Shown: one piece after another, positions 34,340 through 46,841 of the stretch | Position numbering within the stretch: the stretch's first letter is position 1 | Layout: every line of letters begins with the position of its first letter | Assembly: GCA_022559845.1 (NCBI GenBank) | Contig: CM040125.1 | Location: 285,000,200-285,064,199, forward strand | Length of the DNA: 64,000 nt | Direction of reading: 5' to 3' | From: Amorphophallus konjac | Lineage: Eukaryota > Streptophyta > Magnoliopsida > Alismatales > Araceae | The notes under the pieces: generated by a model | What the model was told of the DNA's origin: nothing | Databases searched by the model: none | Seen by the model: only the letters and a program-made list of their open reading frames with translations | Translations under genes and position numbers: made by a program

Positions 34340-35752
34340 TGTAAGACCCCGAATTATTTTATTAGATTTAATATATTTATTTAGCTCTTGTTAATTAAGA
34401 ATTTGCATTTTTATGGATTTAATAATTGAATTTCGGATTTATTAATATTTAATTCCTTAGAAATAGAATAGTGATATTTTCGACCACCTTATAAAAAATC
34501 CAGAAAAATAGTAAACATGTTAAGGTCGATGTAGATTGCAATTTTGTCTTCTGGCTTTGGGTCATTATAAATCCGTGGTGAGATCTATTTAGAGATTAAG
34601 CCCTTAATTACACACTTTTTGACCCAAACCTAACCTTGGATTAAAACACGAAATTAGGGCTTGATACTCGACCAAATGAGCTCAAACCAGAGCCAAATGA
34701 ACGGTGAGGATCTGAGGATCAAAAGCCCCTAATAAATTTAGTGAAACCCTAACCCTAGGCGGCGCTCTCGGCCAAGTTTGCTCAAGTCAACAAACACGGC
34801 GCCGTTTCTAACACGTCTCTTCCACGGCCGAATACTCCCAGCACAGAACTCTCCAGAAGGTCTATGAGCTATACATAGAAAGCTCTACGAGTCCTCTTTC
34901 TTTTGGTTGCTGTGGTGTCGGCAGAGGATCCAGATCTGGGGAGAATTCTGGCGATCTTTGTAGGTGTGTCGGCAGGCCATCGACTTCCATCTTCCTCCCT
35001 TGTTTCTTCAATTAAGGTAGGCATTCTTAACCAAAACTCGATCATGAGTATAGGAAATTGATCCTCTCGATGAGATCTAGCCATTGGGACTGAAAGCCCC
35101 AATTTTTATCAGGCGTGTAGAGAGCAGTCGAGGCTTTTCTGAAGGGTATTCTAGTTCGTTCTTCATATCTAGCACGTTTTTCAATCTCCGATTGAGGTAG
35201 GTGTAACAGACCAAACTTAAATTAACTTATATGATATGATAAGCATGATCTTAGCTTTCATTTGACGTAGAAAGCCCTATGTTTAATGAAGCATGTGTAG
35301 AGAATTTCTAGTTATAGTAACAGCATGTTTTAGACCTAGTTTGATGTGTTCTTGATGTGTTCATCCGAATTGATTTATGCTTTCGAAGTATTAATCTTAA
35401 TCCTCATGAACCATATCTTATATGGTTGGATTCACCATCGAAGTAGCTTTCATTTGAGCCAAGAATCCCCAAATTTCATTCTGTCTGTAGAGAGAATTTA
35501 ACGTTTTAGTCACAGCATGTCAGAATTAGGGTTTCTTGTGTTCTTGCCTTAATAGATCTCGATTCCAGTAATTGATCATGAAATTGACCTTGAAGATAGG
35601 TAGAGTTTTGTATTAGCTTTCCATTGATATCAAAATCCCCTTATTTGGAGTCCAATTGCATTAGTTATGATCATTTTAGTGTAACCCTATCCAAACCCTA
35701 GCTCCCGGCGTTCACCGGACGCGGCAGGGATGACCGGCGTAGACCCAGAGAT

Positions 35753-37074
35753 GGGCGGTCTTACGATAGACCGTCCAACTCCAGCCCACCTTTTGACCAA
35801 TTTTGACCCTAGCATTCCCTTATATAAACGGTTTTTCAAGAACCACTCATCCCAGGTTGAACGGTTCCTCAGGAACCACATATCTGGATATAAGGTCCAG
35901 AATGGACCACATATACTTATACGGCCCTTTACTGGCCGCACAACCCAGGGATGGGCGGCCCTTCCAGGACCGCCCAACCCCTTGGGCGGCCCAGACAGAG
36001 CCGCCCAACCACTTGGGCGGCCCAGGGAGAGCCGCCCAACTCCCTGAGGCCAGTTTGAACCCCGTTCAGCCCCCGTTCAGCCCCCGTTAAGCCTGATAGT
36101 TGTGCGGTTCACCGAGAACCGTTTATCTACCCAGTAACTGACTTAGTAATTATTTTGATGCATCCATTCTAGTGTCATAATGACAATTTATAATTAGAAA
36201 CCCATGGACGGCCCCTGAGGAACCGTCCATCTCCCTGTGTCACAGAGTGACCCCTGTTCGGCCCCGGAATGCCCAGTAAGTTGTACGGTCCATATAGAAC
36301 CGTTTATCCCCACAGAGAGTGACTTAATTTATGTTCTAATGCATTCATTTGCATGTCATTAAGGGTAATTATTGAAATAGAAACCCATTTAATAACTGTT
36401 TAAATATGCAACTAAATTTCTGATTATTGCTTGTCATTCGTGCCTACGCGACTTACGCGAACTCGTTATCATCTTAAATTGTTTTCTTGGCATCTTGGGT
36501 TAATATATAACCTAATCCCTGTTAAATTGGCTTGGCATTAGGATTAATATGACTGTTAACTTGCTGTTTAGCTGCTGTACTACAGTAGAACAACATGTTT
36601 AACTTTCCCACTTTACGCAAAGCCGATTGGCCGATTAGCGTACTAGTCTCGATTTTACCCCCGGAAACTCTATCCGGCGGTCTTACCGTCATCTTGGAAC
36701 ATCATTATAATCATGATTAGAATCTGTTTAACACCAGCATACCCTATTTTTTTGAGCTTAAACCACTGGTTTAAGTCTTGGATCAAATCGGACGACGAGA
36801 GGCATGCGCGGTTATCATGTGACCGCATAACCTCTTAGGCGGCCCGATCGTGACCGTATATCTTTATACGGCCCAGTATGGACCGTATATCTCGTTCTTG
36901 GGACTTAATGTCTTCTGGACATGAGCGGTCCATATTTCACCGTTCTTACCTTAGGGCGGCCTACTGTCAGCCGTTCTTTTCTTGACTTCACGGGCTGAGT
37001 TTCAGTCCAGTTCCTGTACGTACGGTCCTGTATGAACCGTATATACCCATCGAGCGGCTCCGTTACGACCGCAC
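35753..37074 (+). repeat. Array of about 18 diverged palindromic modules in G's 5' LTR
   Basis: Modules of about 24 bp with consensus GCGGYCC-N6-GRACCGC, each self-complementary but with different arms and centres. Starts near 35753, 35827, 35859, 35891, 35919, 35953, 35984, 36015, 36103, 36206, 36283 (cluster 1) and 36806, 36837, 36866, 36922, 36953, 37018, 37051 (cluster 2). Many are followed by CAAC or ATATC. Cluster 1 surrounds and follows the candidate TATA box, so most modules would be in the transcript leader. Confidence 0.88.
35821..35827 (+). promoter_or_regulatory. Candidate TATA box of G
   Basis: TATATAA in CCCTTATATAAACGG, about 1480 bp into the LTR. It overlaps the start of the second palindrome. 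Other AT-rich sites exist in the LTR, so this is a best guess. Confidence 0.45.
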
Positions 37075-38002
37075 ATCTCTTGAAGATGAGTTTGACCGTG
37101 TTTTGTACTCTTGAATCCAAGGACAAGGTTAGTCCTTTAAATTTGAACTTATGACAGAAATTCCTCTGATTAATTGGCCATTAAAATTGATTGAATGTCT
37201 GGACGGATGGGACGTTGGGCCCAGTAAATCAATGCCATCGCATCATAAGGGCCCAGTCTGGTCCAGGGGAGAGCGCCCGAAAGTTAGTGAGCCCATGGGA
37301 TGTTAATGACAAGGTGGGGCATTGCACCGAAGTACTTGCCTGAGTGTTGGCATCTATGACAAAAGTATCTTGTTACTTGTTACTTGATCATACTTGGTTA
37401 ATGTTTAAATTACTTGCTTGTTGGCCAATTCCTTATTACTATATCATTGTTATATCTCTTGTTATATCTCCTGTTGTAAATTCTTGTATTTGTTATCCTT
37501 GATAATCATTATCAATTGTATATTTCTTGACCTTGCAAGATCTCGTTATTACCGTTGTTTATTGCATTATCGTTTGTAGCATGATATTTTGAAAATGTAA
37601 TTAAACTGTTAATCACTTATACATGTCTGTTATTTCCTACTGAGCGTCAGCTCACACCCCGTTGTTTCCCCCTTTCCAGGCTTCTCAGGTGACGCGCTTA
37701 CCGACGGGGAAGGGCAGGAGTGATGTCTTGAGTGTATCAGTTCTAGTGTGTTAGCGGTGTGCTTATTGTTAGTTGTGTTTGGAGATCATTTAGTTTCAGT
37801 TTGTTGTTGAGTCTTAGTGGTTGTTATTCCGTGTTGTATTAAGTTGCATTTGAGATTACTGTATCAGTTTGGTTGTTAATGGTCATTTAGTATTTCCTTT
37901 CCATAGCACTTGTGTATATTTAGATTAGTTCTCTCTCTTTCCTGCTTGCCTCTGACTGTACGTCCCGATATTTCCGCCTTGTTCGGGGCGTGACAGTTTA
38001 GT

Positions 38003-38015
38003 TGGTATCAGAGCC
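38003..38015 (+). promoter_or_regulatory. Primer binding site of G (Met-tRNA type)
   Basis: TGGTATCAGAGCC eight bases after the 5' LTR. This is the usual site complementary to initiator Met tRNA in plant retrotransposons. Confidence 0.92.
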
Positions 38016-38090
38016 TAGGTTTAACATTCCTAGGTTTTCTTAAGTTCTTAAGTTCTAGGTTTTCTAAGTTCTTGCATGGCATCCCAAAAA

Positions 38091-38200
38091 CCCGGTATAT
38101 CAAAAGATGTTGTCCGAACGTTAGGCTACGCCTATCGGAAGGTCGCATACTTGCGCGAGTGGTCTTCAGACCGGTTATCTCCGCCAGGTACCGAGTTTTG
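38091..38200 (+). other. Conserved hairpin-rich leader of G
   Basis: Between primer site and gag. Hairpins: TAGGC-TAC-GCCTA (38122-38134), CGCA-TACT-TGCG (38144-38155) and GGTC-TTCA-GACC (38161-38172). The same ordered sequence occurs at the same place in D (58517-58660) and F (46671-46790), with a compensatory change in the third stem. A packaging, dimerisation or translation role is plausible but not shown. Confidence 0.72.
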
Positions 38201-38346
38201 GTCGTGTCTAGGTGCATTAGACCCCTAATCTGGTTAAAGTCTAGGACCTGACCTGGTGAGAATGGGTAGAAACTTGGGTTAAGTTCGTTTCTTAATCGTG
38301 TAATTATCCATCTTGATTAAACCTAAGTAATCTATTTCTCGTGTAG

Positions 38347-41300
38347 ATGGCAGCTGATCGCGCCGAATGGAGGAACCTGCAGCGCACAGTTCAAGGCCTT
38401 ACCCAGGCCCTTCAGCAAGTGGCTCAGGCAGGAGCGGCACCACATGGCACCGGTGATCTATACCGGAACTTTCGCGGGATGAATACGCCTCAGTTCGCGG
38501 GTTCGACCGACCCCGACCAAGCCGAGCACTGGCTAGACGAGATGGGGAGGATATTTGAAGTTATGCAATGCACCAACCAGGAGCGTGTCCTTCTCTCGAC
38601 ATTTCAATTGGAGCGTGATGCACGTACTTGGTGGGATTCTATCAAGGCGACTCTCGGTGATCATCAGGTTACGTGGGAAGAGTTCGAGGAATTTTTCAAC
38701 GGCAAGTATTTTTCTGACCGAGTGCAAGAGAAGAAAGCGGCAGAGTTCGCGGCTTTGAAGCAACGAGGTTTGTCCGTGGCGGAGTATGAGGCTCAATGTG
38801 CACGGCTTTCTCGATATGCTATACACCTTATTTTCACCGAGAAAATGAAGGCGAAGCGTTTTCTCAACGGACTGAAGCTGCATTATATCAACCAACTGGC
38901 ACCAATGGAGATTTCCACTTATTCCGAGATGGTGAGAAAGGCTCAAGTTTTGGAAGATACCCTCGAAATGACGGAGAGAATCCGTGGAAGCGGTGCGAAG
39001 AAGGAGCAACCTACGGGTTCCCGGATTATCAAACCCGGGTATATCAAGAAGAGGCCTGTTAGTGGACCTAGTTCATGGAGCGGGTCCGGATCGTGGAAAG
39101 GCAAGATGCCGAAGTATGAAGATAAGAAGCCTGGCCCTATTGTTCCGTTTAAGGGCGTATGCAGGTATTGTGATCGTCCAGGTCACAAGGTGGAGGAATG
39201 CTGGCGCAAGCTGGGCGCCTGTTTGCGATGTGGAAGCAAAGAGCACCGTATCCCCAACTGTCCTTTGATAGCGGAGCAAACAACACCGGCAAAACCGCAA
39301 GTCTTCAAGAAGCCGCAAGGGAAGCTCCAAGCTCTGTATGCAGAAGAAGCGGAAACAGCCGAAGATGGTGGACTCGTCGAAGGTACTCTTATTATACTCG
39401 ACAAGCCAGCATTTGTTCTTTTTGATACTGGTGCAACACATTCCTTTATTTCTCGGAGTTTTGCTAAGTCATTATCTATGGAACCGGTTATGATGGATAC
39501 TCCGTTAGTGATTTCAACCCCTATTGGCACTAGAACAGCAATCCAGCATTTCTATCCTTCTAGTAAGGTTTTGATTGGTGAGCAGAACTTTCCAGCTGAT
39601 TTGATTTGCATGGACATGAAGGATTATGATGTAATCCTAGGAGCAGATTGGTTGGCTCGACATGAGGTTGACGTTCACTGTAGTTCTAGCTCTGTGTCTT
39701 TTACTAGACACCCTGGACTTTCTTTTGTGGGAGTTAAGCACCATAACTCCGTACCGCTTATTTCGGCTCTTCGAGCTGATAAGCTGGTGAGGCGAGGATG
39801 TGAGGCTTTTCTAGCCTTTATCTGTGCAACCCCTGAGCAGCAGATTGAGATCAAGGACATTCCTATTGTCCGAGATTTTTCTGATGTCTTTCCAGAGGAA
39901 TTACCAGGACTTCCTCCTGAGCGGGAAGTTATCTTCTCTATTGACCTCTTTCCGGGCACATCTCCTATTTCCAAGGCTCCTTACCGTATGTCTCCTGCGG
40001 AACTGAGGGAGTTGAAGCAACAGTTGATGGAGTTACTCGAGAAGGGCTTTATTCGTCCTAGTACGTCTCCGTGGGGAGCCCCTGTATTGTTTGTTCGGAA
40101 GAAAGATGGCTCGATGAGATTATGCATCGATTATCGACAGTTAAACCAGTTGACTGTCAAGAACAAATATCCACTGCCGAGGATTGATGAGTTATTTGAC
40201 CAGATAGCGGGAGCTCAATATTTCTCTAAGATCGATCTTCGATCTGGATATCACCAGTTGCGGATTAAGGAGGAGGATATCCATAAATCAGCTTTTCGCA
40301 GCACGTATGGTCATTTTGAATTTGTCGTTATGCCTTTTGGTCTAACGAATGCTCCGGCAGCTTTCATGCAGTTGATGAACAATGTATTTCGGCCCTACCT
40401 TGATCAATGGGTCGTGGTATTTATTGATGACATCTTGATCTATTCCAAGAGTGAAGTGGAGCATGCTGAACATCTGATGATGGCATTGCAGTTATTGAGA
40501 GATCATCAACTTTATGCCAAGTTTAGTAAGTGTGAATTCTGGTTGCAAGAACTGTCCTTTCTCGGACATATTATCACCAATGAAGGTATTTCTGTGGATC
40601 CTTCGAAGGTTGAGGCAGTGAAGAATTGGGAGCAGCCTACCAGTATGACGGAAGTTAGAAGTTTTCTTGGCCTGGCAGGTTATTATCGAAGGTTTATCCA
40701 GGATTTCTCTAAGATTGCGGTACCTATGACAAGGTTAACCCGCAAGGAGAACAAGTTTGATTGGTCAGACGATTGCCAGCGAAGCTTTCAGACTCTAAAG
40801 GATTGTTTGACTACTGCACCTATATTGGCTTTACCTTCTGGTGAAGGAGGATTTGTCGTTTATACTGATGCTTCAGGAATTGGCTTAGGCTGTGTACTTA
40901 TGCAGCATGGGAAGGTGATTGCCTACTCTTCTAGGCAGTTGAAGAAGCACGAGGAGAATTATCCTGTTCATGATTTGGAACTTGCAGCAGTCGTCTTTGC
41001 TTTGAAGATTTGGAGGCACTACCTGTATGGAGAATCTTTCACGGTATTTTCAGACCACAAGAGTTTGAAGTATTTGTTCTCTCAGAAGGAACTCAATATG
41101 CGGCAGCGCAGATGGTTGGAGTATTTGAAGGACTTCGACTTTTCTATTGAGTATCATCCTGGCAAAGGCAATGTTGTGGCAGATGCATTAAGCCGGAGGC
41201 CGGCAGCTAGATTGTCAAGTCTCATGTTGCAAGAGTGGAAGTTACTGGAACAGTTGTCTAGTCTGGATCTTAATATTGACAATGATCGGGTTTTGATTGC

Positions 41301-42741
41301 TCATATTCAACTTAAACCTGAATTGTTGATGGAGATCAAGTCCTTGCAAGATAATGATCCCGAGCTGGTACAGATCAAGGGAAGCTTGAGCAGCAGACCT
41401 GATTTCGGGTTGGCTGATGATGGTAGATTATTATTTAAAGGCAGAACTTGTGTACCTGATGAAGCTAGAGTAAAGAACAAGATTCTTGAGGAAGCTCATA
41501 GATCCAGATACACCATTCATCCCGGAGGCACTAAGATGTACAGAGATTTGAAGCGATCCTTTTGGTGGATGAATATGAAGAGGGAAATCGCTGAGTTCGT
41601 AAGTAAATGCTTAGTTTGCCAACAAGTTAAAGCTGAGCACTTCAGACCGGCAGGGAAATTGAAACCACTCGACATCCCCCAATGGAAGTGGGAGAGTATT
41701 GGCATGGATTTCATCATGGGTCTACCTAGAACTCGTGGTGGATTTGATGCAATTTGGGTGATTGTTGACCGACTGACAAAGTCAGCCCATTTCTTGTCCA
41801 TTAAATCTAAATGGACAGTTGATGTTCTAGCAGCTTTGTATTTGAAAGAAGTGGTAAGATTGCATGGTATTCCAGTGAATATAGTATCTGATCGAGACCC
41901 TAGATTCACTTCTCATTTCTGGAAGGGACTACAAGAGTCTTTGGGTACTCGTCTGAATTTCAGCACAGCATTTCATCCGCAGACAGATGGGCAGACAGAG
42001 AGAACCAATCAGATAGTGGAAGATATGCTGCGAGCATGTATGATTGACTTTGGTGGTACTTGGAATGAGCATTTGGCCCTAATTGAATTCGCCTACAATA
42101 ACAGCTATCAGTCTAGTATCCAGATGGCTCCATTTGAAGCCTTGTATGGCAGAAGTTGTCGTTCTCCATTGTGTTGGGACGAGGTTGGTGAGAAACAGTG
42201 GCTTGCACCGGATCTTGTCTCAGAATCTTCACAGAACATCCGCATTATCCGGGACCGGTTACAAGTGGCTCAATCAAGACAGAAGAGCTATGCCGACAAC
42301 AGGAGGAGAGCATTGGAATTTCAGGTTGGCGAGCATGTATTCTTAAAGGTCTCTCCGACGAGAGGGATCCGAAGATTTGGCATTCATGGCAAGCTGAGTC
42401 CGAGATACATTGGTCCATTCGAGATTCTAGATAGAGTGGGAGAGGTGGCATACAGGCTGGCCTTACCGCCTCAATTGTCTGGCGTGCACAACGTCTTCCA
42501 TATTTCTATGTTACGGAAGTATGTGTACGACCCCACTCATGTTATACAGCATGTGGATTTCGAGCTGAAGGAGGATCTGACCTACGAGGAAAGACCGATA
42601 AAGGTTCTGGACCGGAAGCAACAGCAACTCCGGAATCGTTCAATACCGATGGTCAAGATTCAATGGAGTCGGCGTGGGACCGAAGAAGCTACGTGGGAGT
42701 CTGAAGAGACTATGCGGAAGCGGTATCCCGACTTATTCTAG
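38347..42741 (+). CDS. Intact gag-pol polyprotein of G
   Basis: One 1464-residue ORF from the first ATG after the leader. Gag capsid domain about residues 60-240; two zinc knuckles starting at Cys272 ([14 protein letters not shown], then [14 protein letters not shown]); protease with [12 protein letters not shown] (Asp360); RT with FIDDILIYS (Asp694, Asp695); RNase H with [10 protein letters not shown] (Asp841); integrase with HHCC zinc domain from His1051, then Asp1121, Asp1182 and Glu1218 (D-D-35-E); C-terminal chromodomain-like tail with [16 protein letters not shown]. Gag and pol are in a single frame, usual for plant chromoviruses. No stop, shift or missing catalytic residue. Wording and tail place it in the Tekay/Del group. 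It encodes everything needed for replication in the cytoplasm and chromatin-directed integration. Confidence 0.97.
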   Translation: MAADRAEWRNLQRTVQGLTQALQQVAQAGAAPHGTGDLYRNFRGMNTPQFAGSTDPDQAEHWLDEMGRIFEVMQCTNQERVLLSTFQLERDARTWWDSIKATLGDHQVTWEEFEEFFNGKYFSDRVQEKKAAEFAALKQRGLSVAEYEAQCARLSRYAIHLIFTEKMKAKRFLNGLKLHYINQLAPMEISTYSEMVRKAQVLEDTLEMTERIRGSGAKKEQPTGSRIIKPGYIKKRPVSGPSSWSGSGSWKGKMPKYEDKKPGPIVPFKGVCRYCDRPGHKVEECWRKLGACLRCGSKEHRIPNCPLIAEQTTPAKPQVFKKPQGKLQALYAEEAETAEDGGLVEGTLIILDKPAFVLFDTGATHSFISRSFAKSLSMEPVMMDTPLVISTPIGTRTAIQHFYPSSKVLIGEQNFPADLICMDMKDYDVILGADWLARHEVDVHCSSSSVSFTRHPGLSFVGVKHHNSVPLISALRADKLVRRGCEAFLAFICATPEQQIEIKDIPIVRDFSDVFPEELPGLPPEREVIFSIDLFPGTSPISKAPYRMSPAELRELKQQLMELLEKGFIRPSTSPWGAPVLFVRKKDGSMRLCIDYRQLNQLTVKNKYPLPRIDELFDQIAGAQYFSKIDLRSGYHQLRIKEEDIHKSAFRSTYGHFEFVVMPFGLTNAPAAFMQLMNNVFRPYLDQWVVVFIDDILIYSKSEVEHAEHLMMALQLLRDHQLYAKFSKCEFWLQELSFLGHIITNEGISVDPSKVEAVKNWEQPTSMTEVRSFLGLAGYYRRFIQDFSKIAVPMTRLTRKENKFDWSDDCQRSFQTLKDCLTTAPILALPSGEGGFVVYTDASGIGLGCVLMQHGKVIAYSSRQLKKHEENYPVHDLELAAVVFALKIWRHYLYGESFTVFSDHKSLKYLFSQKELNMRQRRWLEYLKDFDFSIEYHPGKGNVVADALSRRPAARLSSLMLQEWKLLEQLSSLDLNIDNDRVLIAHIQLKPELLMEIKSLQDNDPELVQIKGSLSSRPDFGLADDGRLLFKGRTCVPDEARVKNKILEEAHRSRYTIHPGGTKMYRDLKRSFWWMNMKREIAEFVSKCLVCQQVKAEHFRPAGKLKPLDIPQWKWESIGMDFIMGLPRTRGGFDAIWVIVDRLTKSAHFLSIKSKWTVDVLAALYLKEVVRLHGIPVNIVSDRDPRFTSHFWKGLQESLGTRLNFSTAFHPQTDGQTERTNQIVEDMLRACMIDFGGTWNEHLALIEFAYNNSYQSSIQMAPFEALYGRSCRSPLCWDEVGEKQWLAPDLVSESSQNIRIIRDRLQVAQSRQKSYADNRRRALEFQVGEHVFLKVSPTRGIRRFGIHGKLSPRYIGPFEILDRVGEVAYRLALPPQLSGVHNVFHISMLRKYVYDPTHVIQHVDFELKEDLTYEERPIKVLDRKQQQLRNRSIPMVKIQWSRRGTEEATWESEETMRKRYPDLF

Positions 42742-42804
42742 GTGAGCGATCTCTATCCCTACTCGCAGTGTTAGTGCAGTGAATTTGGAGGACCAAATTC
42801 CTTT

Positions 42805-42817
42805 AAGTAGGGGAGGG
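42805..42817 (+). promoter_or_regulatory. Polypurine tract of G
   Basis: AAGTAGGGGAGGG ends directly at the 3' LTR start TGTAAG (42818). It primes plus-strand synthesis. Confidence 0.92.
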
Positions 42818-45800
42818 TGTAAGACCCCGAATTATTTTATTAGATTTAATATATTTATTTAGCTCTTGTTAATTAAGAATTTGCATTTTTATGGATTTAA
42901 TAATTGAATTTCAGATTTATTAATATTTAATTCCTTAGAAATAGAATAGTGATATTTTCGACCACCTTATAAAAAATCCAGAAAAATAGTAAACAGGTTA
43001 AGGTCGATGTAGATTGCAATTTTGTCTTCTGGCTTTAGGTCATTATAAATCCGTGGTGAGATCTATTTAGAGATTAAGCCCTTAATTACACACTTTTTGA
43101 CCCAAACCTAACCTTGGATTAAAACACGAAATTAGGGCTTGATACTCGACCAAATGAGCTCAAACCAGAGCCAAATGAACGGTGAGGATCTGAGGATCAA
43201 AAGCCCCCAATAAATTTAGCGAAACCCTAACCCTAGGCGGCGCTCTCGGCCGAGTTTGCTCAAGTCAACAAACACGGCGCCGTTTCTAACACGTCTCTTC
43301 CACGGCCGAATACTCCCAGCACAAAACTCTCCAGAAGGTCTATGAGCTATACATAGAAAGCTCTACGAGTCCTCTTTCTTTTGGTTGCTGTGGTGTCGGC
43401 AGAGGATCCAGATCTGGGGAGAATTCTGGCGATCTTTGTAGGTGTGTCGGCAGACCGTCGACTTCCATCTTCCTCCCTTGTTTCTTCAATTAAGGTAGGC
43501 ATTCTTAACCAAAACTCGATCATGAGTATAGGAAATTGATCCTCTCGACGAGATCTAGCCATTGGGACTGAAAGCCCCAATTTTTATCAGGTGTGTAGAG
43601 AGCAGTCGAGGCTTTTCTGAAGGGTATTCTAGTTTGTTCTTCATATCTAGCACGTTTTTCAATCTCCGATTGAGGTAGGTGTAACAGACCAAACTTAAAT
43701 TAACTTATATGATATGATAAGCATGATCTTAGCTTTCATTTGACGTAGAAAGCCCTATGTTTAATGAAGCATGTGTAGAGAATTTCTAGTTATAGTAACA
43801 GCATGTTTTAGACCTAGTTTGATGTGTTCTTGATGTGTTCATCCGAATTGATTTATGCTTTCGAAGTATTAATCTTAATCCTCATGAACCATATCTTATA
43901 TGGTTGGATTCACCATCGAAGTAGCTTTCATTTGAGCCAAGAATCCCCAAATTTCATTCTGTCTGTAGAGAGAATTTAACGTTTTAGTCACAACATGTCA
44001 GAATTAGGGTTTCTTGTGTTCTTGCCTTAATAGATCTCGATTCCAGTAATTGATCATGAAATTGACCTTGAAGATAGGTAGAGTTTTGTATTAGCTTTCC
44101 ATTGATACCAAAATCCCCTTATTTGGAGTCCAATTGCATTAGTTATGATCATTTTAGTGTAACCCTATCCAAACCCTAGCTCCCGGCGTTCACCGGACGC
44201 GGCAGGGATGACCGGCGTAGACCCAGAGATGGGCGGTCTTACGATAGACCGTCCAACTCCAGCCCACCTTTTGACGAATTTTGACCCTAGCATTCCCTTA
44301 TATAAACGGTTTTTCAAGAACCACTCATCCCAGGTTGAACGGTTCCTCAGGAACCACATATCTGGATATAAGGTCCAGAATGGACCACATATACTTATAC
44401 GGCCCTTTACTGGCCGCACAACCCAGGGATGGGCGGCCCTTCCAGGACCGCCCAACCCCTTGGGCGGCCCAGACAGAGCCGCTCAACCACTTGGGCGGCC
44501 CAGGGAGAGCCGCCCAACTCCCTGAGGCCAGTTTGAACCCCGTTCAGCCCCCGTTCAGCCCCCGTTAAGCCTGATAGTTGTGCGGTTCACCGAGAACCGT
44601 TTATCTACCCAATAATTGACTTAGTAATTATTTTGATGCATCCATTCTAGTGTCATAATGACAATTTATAATTAGAAACCCATGGACGGCCCCTGAGGAA
44701 CCGTCCATCTCCCTGTGTCACAGAGTGACCCCTGTTCGGCCCCGAATGCCCAGTAAGTTGTACGGTCCATATAGAACCGTTTATCCCCACAGAGAGTGAC
44801 TTAATTTATGTTCTAATGCATTCATTTGCATGTCATTAAGGGTAATTATTGAAATAGAAACCCATTTAATAACTGTTTAAATATGCAACTAAATTTCTGA
44901 TTATTGCTTGTCATTCGTGCCTACGCGACTTACGCGAACTCGTTATCATCTTAAATTGTTTTCTTGGCATCTTGGGTTAATATATAACCTAATCCCTGTT
45001 AAATTGGCTTGGCATTAGGATTAATATGACTGTTAACTTGCTGTTTAGCTGCTGTACTACAGTAGAACAGCATGTTTAACTTTCCCACTTTACGCAAAGC
45101 CGATTGGCCGATTAGCGTACTAGTCTCGATTTTACCCCCGGAAACTCTATCCGGCGGTCTTACCGTCATCTTGGAACATCATTATAATCATGATTAGAAT
45201 CTGTTTAACACCAGCATACCCTATTTTTTTGAGCTTAAACCACTGGTTTAAGTCTTGGATCAAATCGGACGACGAGAGGCATGCGCGGTTATCATGTGAC
45301 CGCATAACCTCTTAGGCGGCCCGATCGTGACCGTATATCTTTATATGGCCCAGTATGGACCGTATATCTCGTTCTTGGGCCTTAATGTCTTCTGGACATG
45401 AGCGGCCCATATTTCACCGTTCTTACCTTAGGGCGGCCTACTGTCAGCCGTTCTTTTCTTGACTTCACGGGCTGAGTTTCAGTCCAGTTCCTGTACGTAC
45501 GGTCCTATCTAAACCGTATATACCCATCGAGCGGCTCCGTTACGACCGCACATCTCTTGAAGATGAGTTTGACCGTGTTTTGTACTCTTGAATCCAAGGA
45601 CAAGGTTAGTCCTTTAAATCTGAACTTATGACAGAAATTCCTCTGATTAATTGGCCATTAAAATTGATTGAATGTCTGGACGGATGGGACGTTGGGCCCT
45701 GTAAATCAATGCCATCGCATCATAAGGGCCCAGTCTGGTCCTGGGGAGAGCGCCCGAAAGTTAGTGAGCCCATGGGATGTTAATGACAAGGTGGGGCATT

Positions 45801-46472
45801 GCACCGAAGTACTTGCCTGAGTGTTGGCGTCTATGACAAAAGTATCTTGTTACTTGTTACTTGATCATACTTGGTTAATGTTTAAATTACTTGCTTGTTG
45901 GCCAATTCCTTATTACTATATCATTGTTATATCTCTTGTTATATCTCCTGTTGTAAATTCTTGTATTTGTTATCCTTGATAATCATTATCAATTGTATAT
46001 TTCTTGACCTTGCAAGATCTCGTTATTACCGTTGTTTATTGCATTATCGTTTGTAGCATGATATTTTGAAAATGTAATTAAACTGTTAATCACTTATACA
46101 TGTCTGTTATTTCCTACTGAGCGTGAGCTCACACCCCGTTGTTTCCCCCTTTCCAGGCTTCTCAGGTGACACGCTTACCGACGGGGAAGGGCAGGAGTGA
46201 TGTCTTGAGTGTATCAGTTCTAGTGTGTTAGCGGTGTGCTTATTGTTAGTTGTGTTTGGAGATCATTTAGTTTCAGTTTGTTGTTGAGTCTTAGTGGTTG
46301 TTATTCCGTGTTGTATTAAGTTGCATTTGAGATTACTGTATCAGTTTGGTTGTTAATGGTCATTTAGTATTTCCTTTCCATAGCACTTGTGTATATTTAG
46401 ATTAGTTCTCTCTCTTTCCTGCTTGCCTCTGACTGTACGTCCCGATATTTCCGCCTTGTTCGGGGCGTGACA
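42818..46472 (+). repeat. 3' LTR of G (3655 bp)
   Basis: Same ends as the 5' copy and followed by CTTGA. It repeats the palindromic array at about 44231-45551. Differences from the 5' LTR are scattered single bases. Confidence 0.97.
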
Positions 46473-46477
46473 CTTGA
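46473..46477 (+). other. Target site duplication of G, right copy (CTTGA)
   Basis: Second copy of the five bases found at 34335-34339; F's LTR resumes with TCCGAGCACGTG after it. Confidence 0.95.
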
Positions 46478-46605
46478 TCCGAGCACGTGAAAAAGCGGAT
46501 ACCCGAGACTCATTGTCGGTTTGTCAACCGCACAGATCCACACGTTTCTCTCGCCTAGGGACGTCTGCGAGCTAGAGTCCCAGGTTCGCGTTCCATCGCA
46601 CATCA
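46478..46605 (+). repeat. F 5' LTR, right part
   Basis: The last 128 bp of F's LTR, ending CGCACATCA. D's LTR ends similarly (CCCGCATCA), and its text before the end (TTCCCTCGCTTGGGACGACG) aligns with CTCTCGCCTAGGGACGTC here. Confidence 0.85.
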
Positions 46606-46608
46606 AAT

Positions 46609-46621
46609 TGGTATCAGAGCC
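46609..46621 (+). promoter_or_regulatory. Primer binding site of F (Met-tRNA type)
   Basis: TGGTATCAGAGCC three bases after the LTR end, identical to those of G and D. Confidence 0.92.
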
Positions 46622-46670
46622 AAGTTGAGTCCAAGGGTGGTCGGTCCAAGGTGTCACATTGCATTCCTCT

Positions 46671-46790
46671 ACCCGGTATATCAAAAGGTGTTCCCGGAAC
46701 GATAGGTTATGCCTATTGGGAAGGTTGCACACTTGCGTGAGTTCGGTCTTTGGATCATACCTCCGCCACGTACCGGATATTGGTTTAGTC
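46671..46790 (+). other. Conserved hairpin-rich leader of F
   Basis: Aligned with the leaders of G and D. First stem ATAGG-TTATG-CCTAT; third stem GGTC-TTTG-GATC at 46745-46756, with one G-T wobble relative to G. Confidence 0.65.
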
Positions 46791-46841
46791 TAGATTCATC
46801 ACATCGCCTTGGTCGGTGCATTCCAACCCCATGTCACTTGC

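Larger units (their letters stand above)
34340..37995 (+). repeat. 5' LTR of G (3656 bp)
   Basis: Starts TGTAAGACCCCG and ends CGGGGCGTGACA, extended partly complementary termini. Contains a TATATAA at 35821 and the palindromic array 35753-37074. A 3.65-kb LTR is long for a chromovirus. Confidence 0.97.
34340..46472 (+). mobile_element. Complete Tekay/Del-like chromovirus G
   Basis: Complete element of 12133 bp: 5' LTR 34340-37995, primer site 38003, leader, gag-pol 38347-42741, polypurine tract 42805 and 3' LTR 42818-46472, flanked by CTTGA. LTRs make up 60 percent of its length. By eye they differ at about 30 sites, mostly transitions, plus one single-base indel, so insertion was recent. 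All catalytic residues are present, making this a plausible autonomous element. Confidence 0.97.

Noticed and set aside
38121..38180. Leader of G resembled a tRNA (GAGTGGTC stretch and several stems)
   Set aside because: No cloverleaf with acceptor stem or T-loop motif could be formed; the leader hairpin interpretation fits D and F as well.
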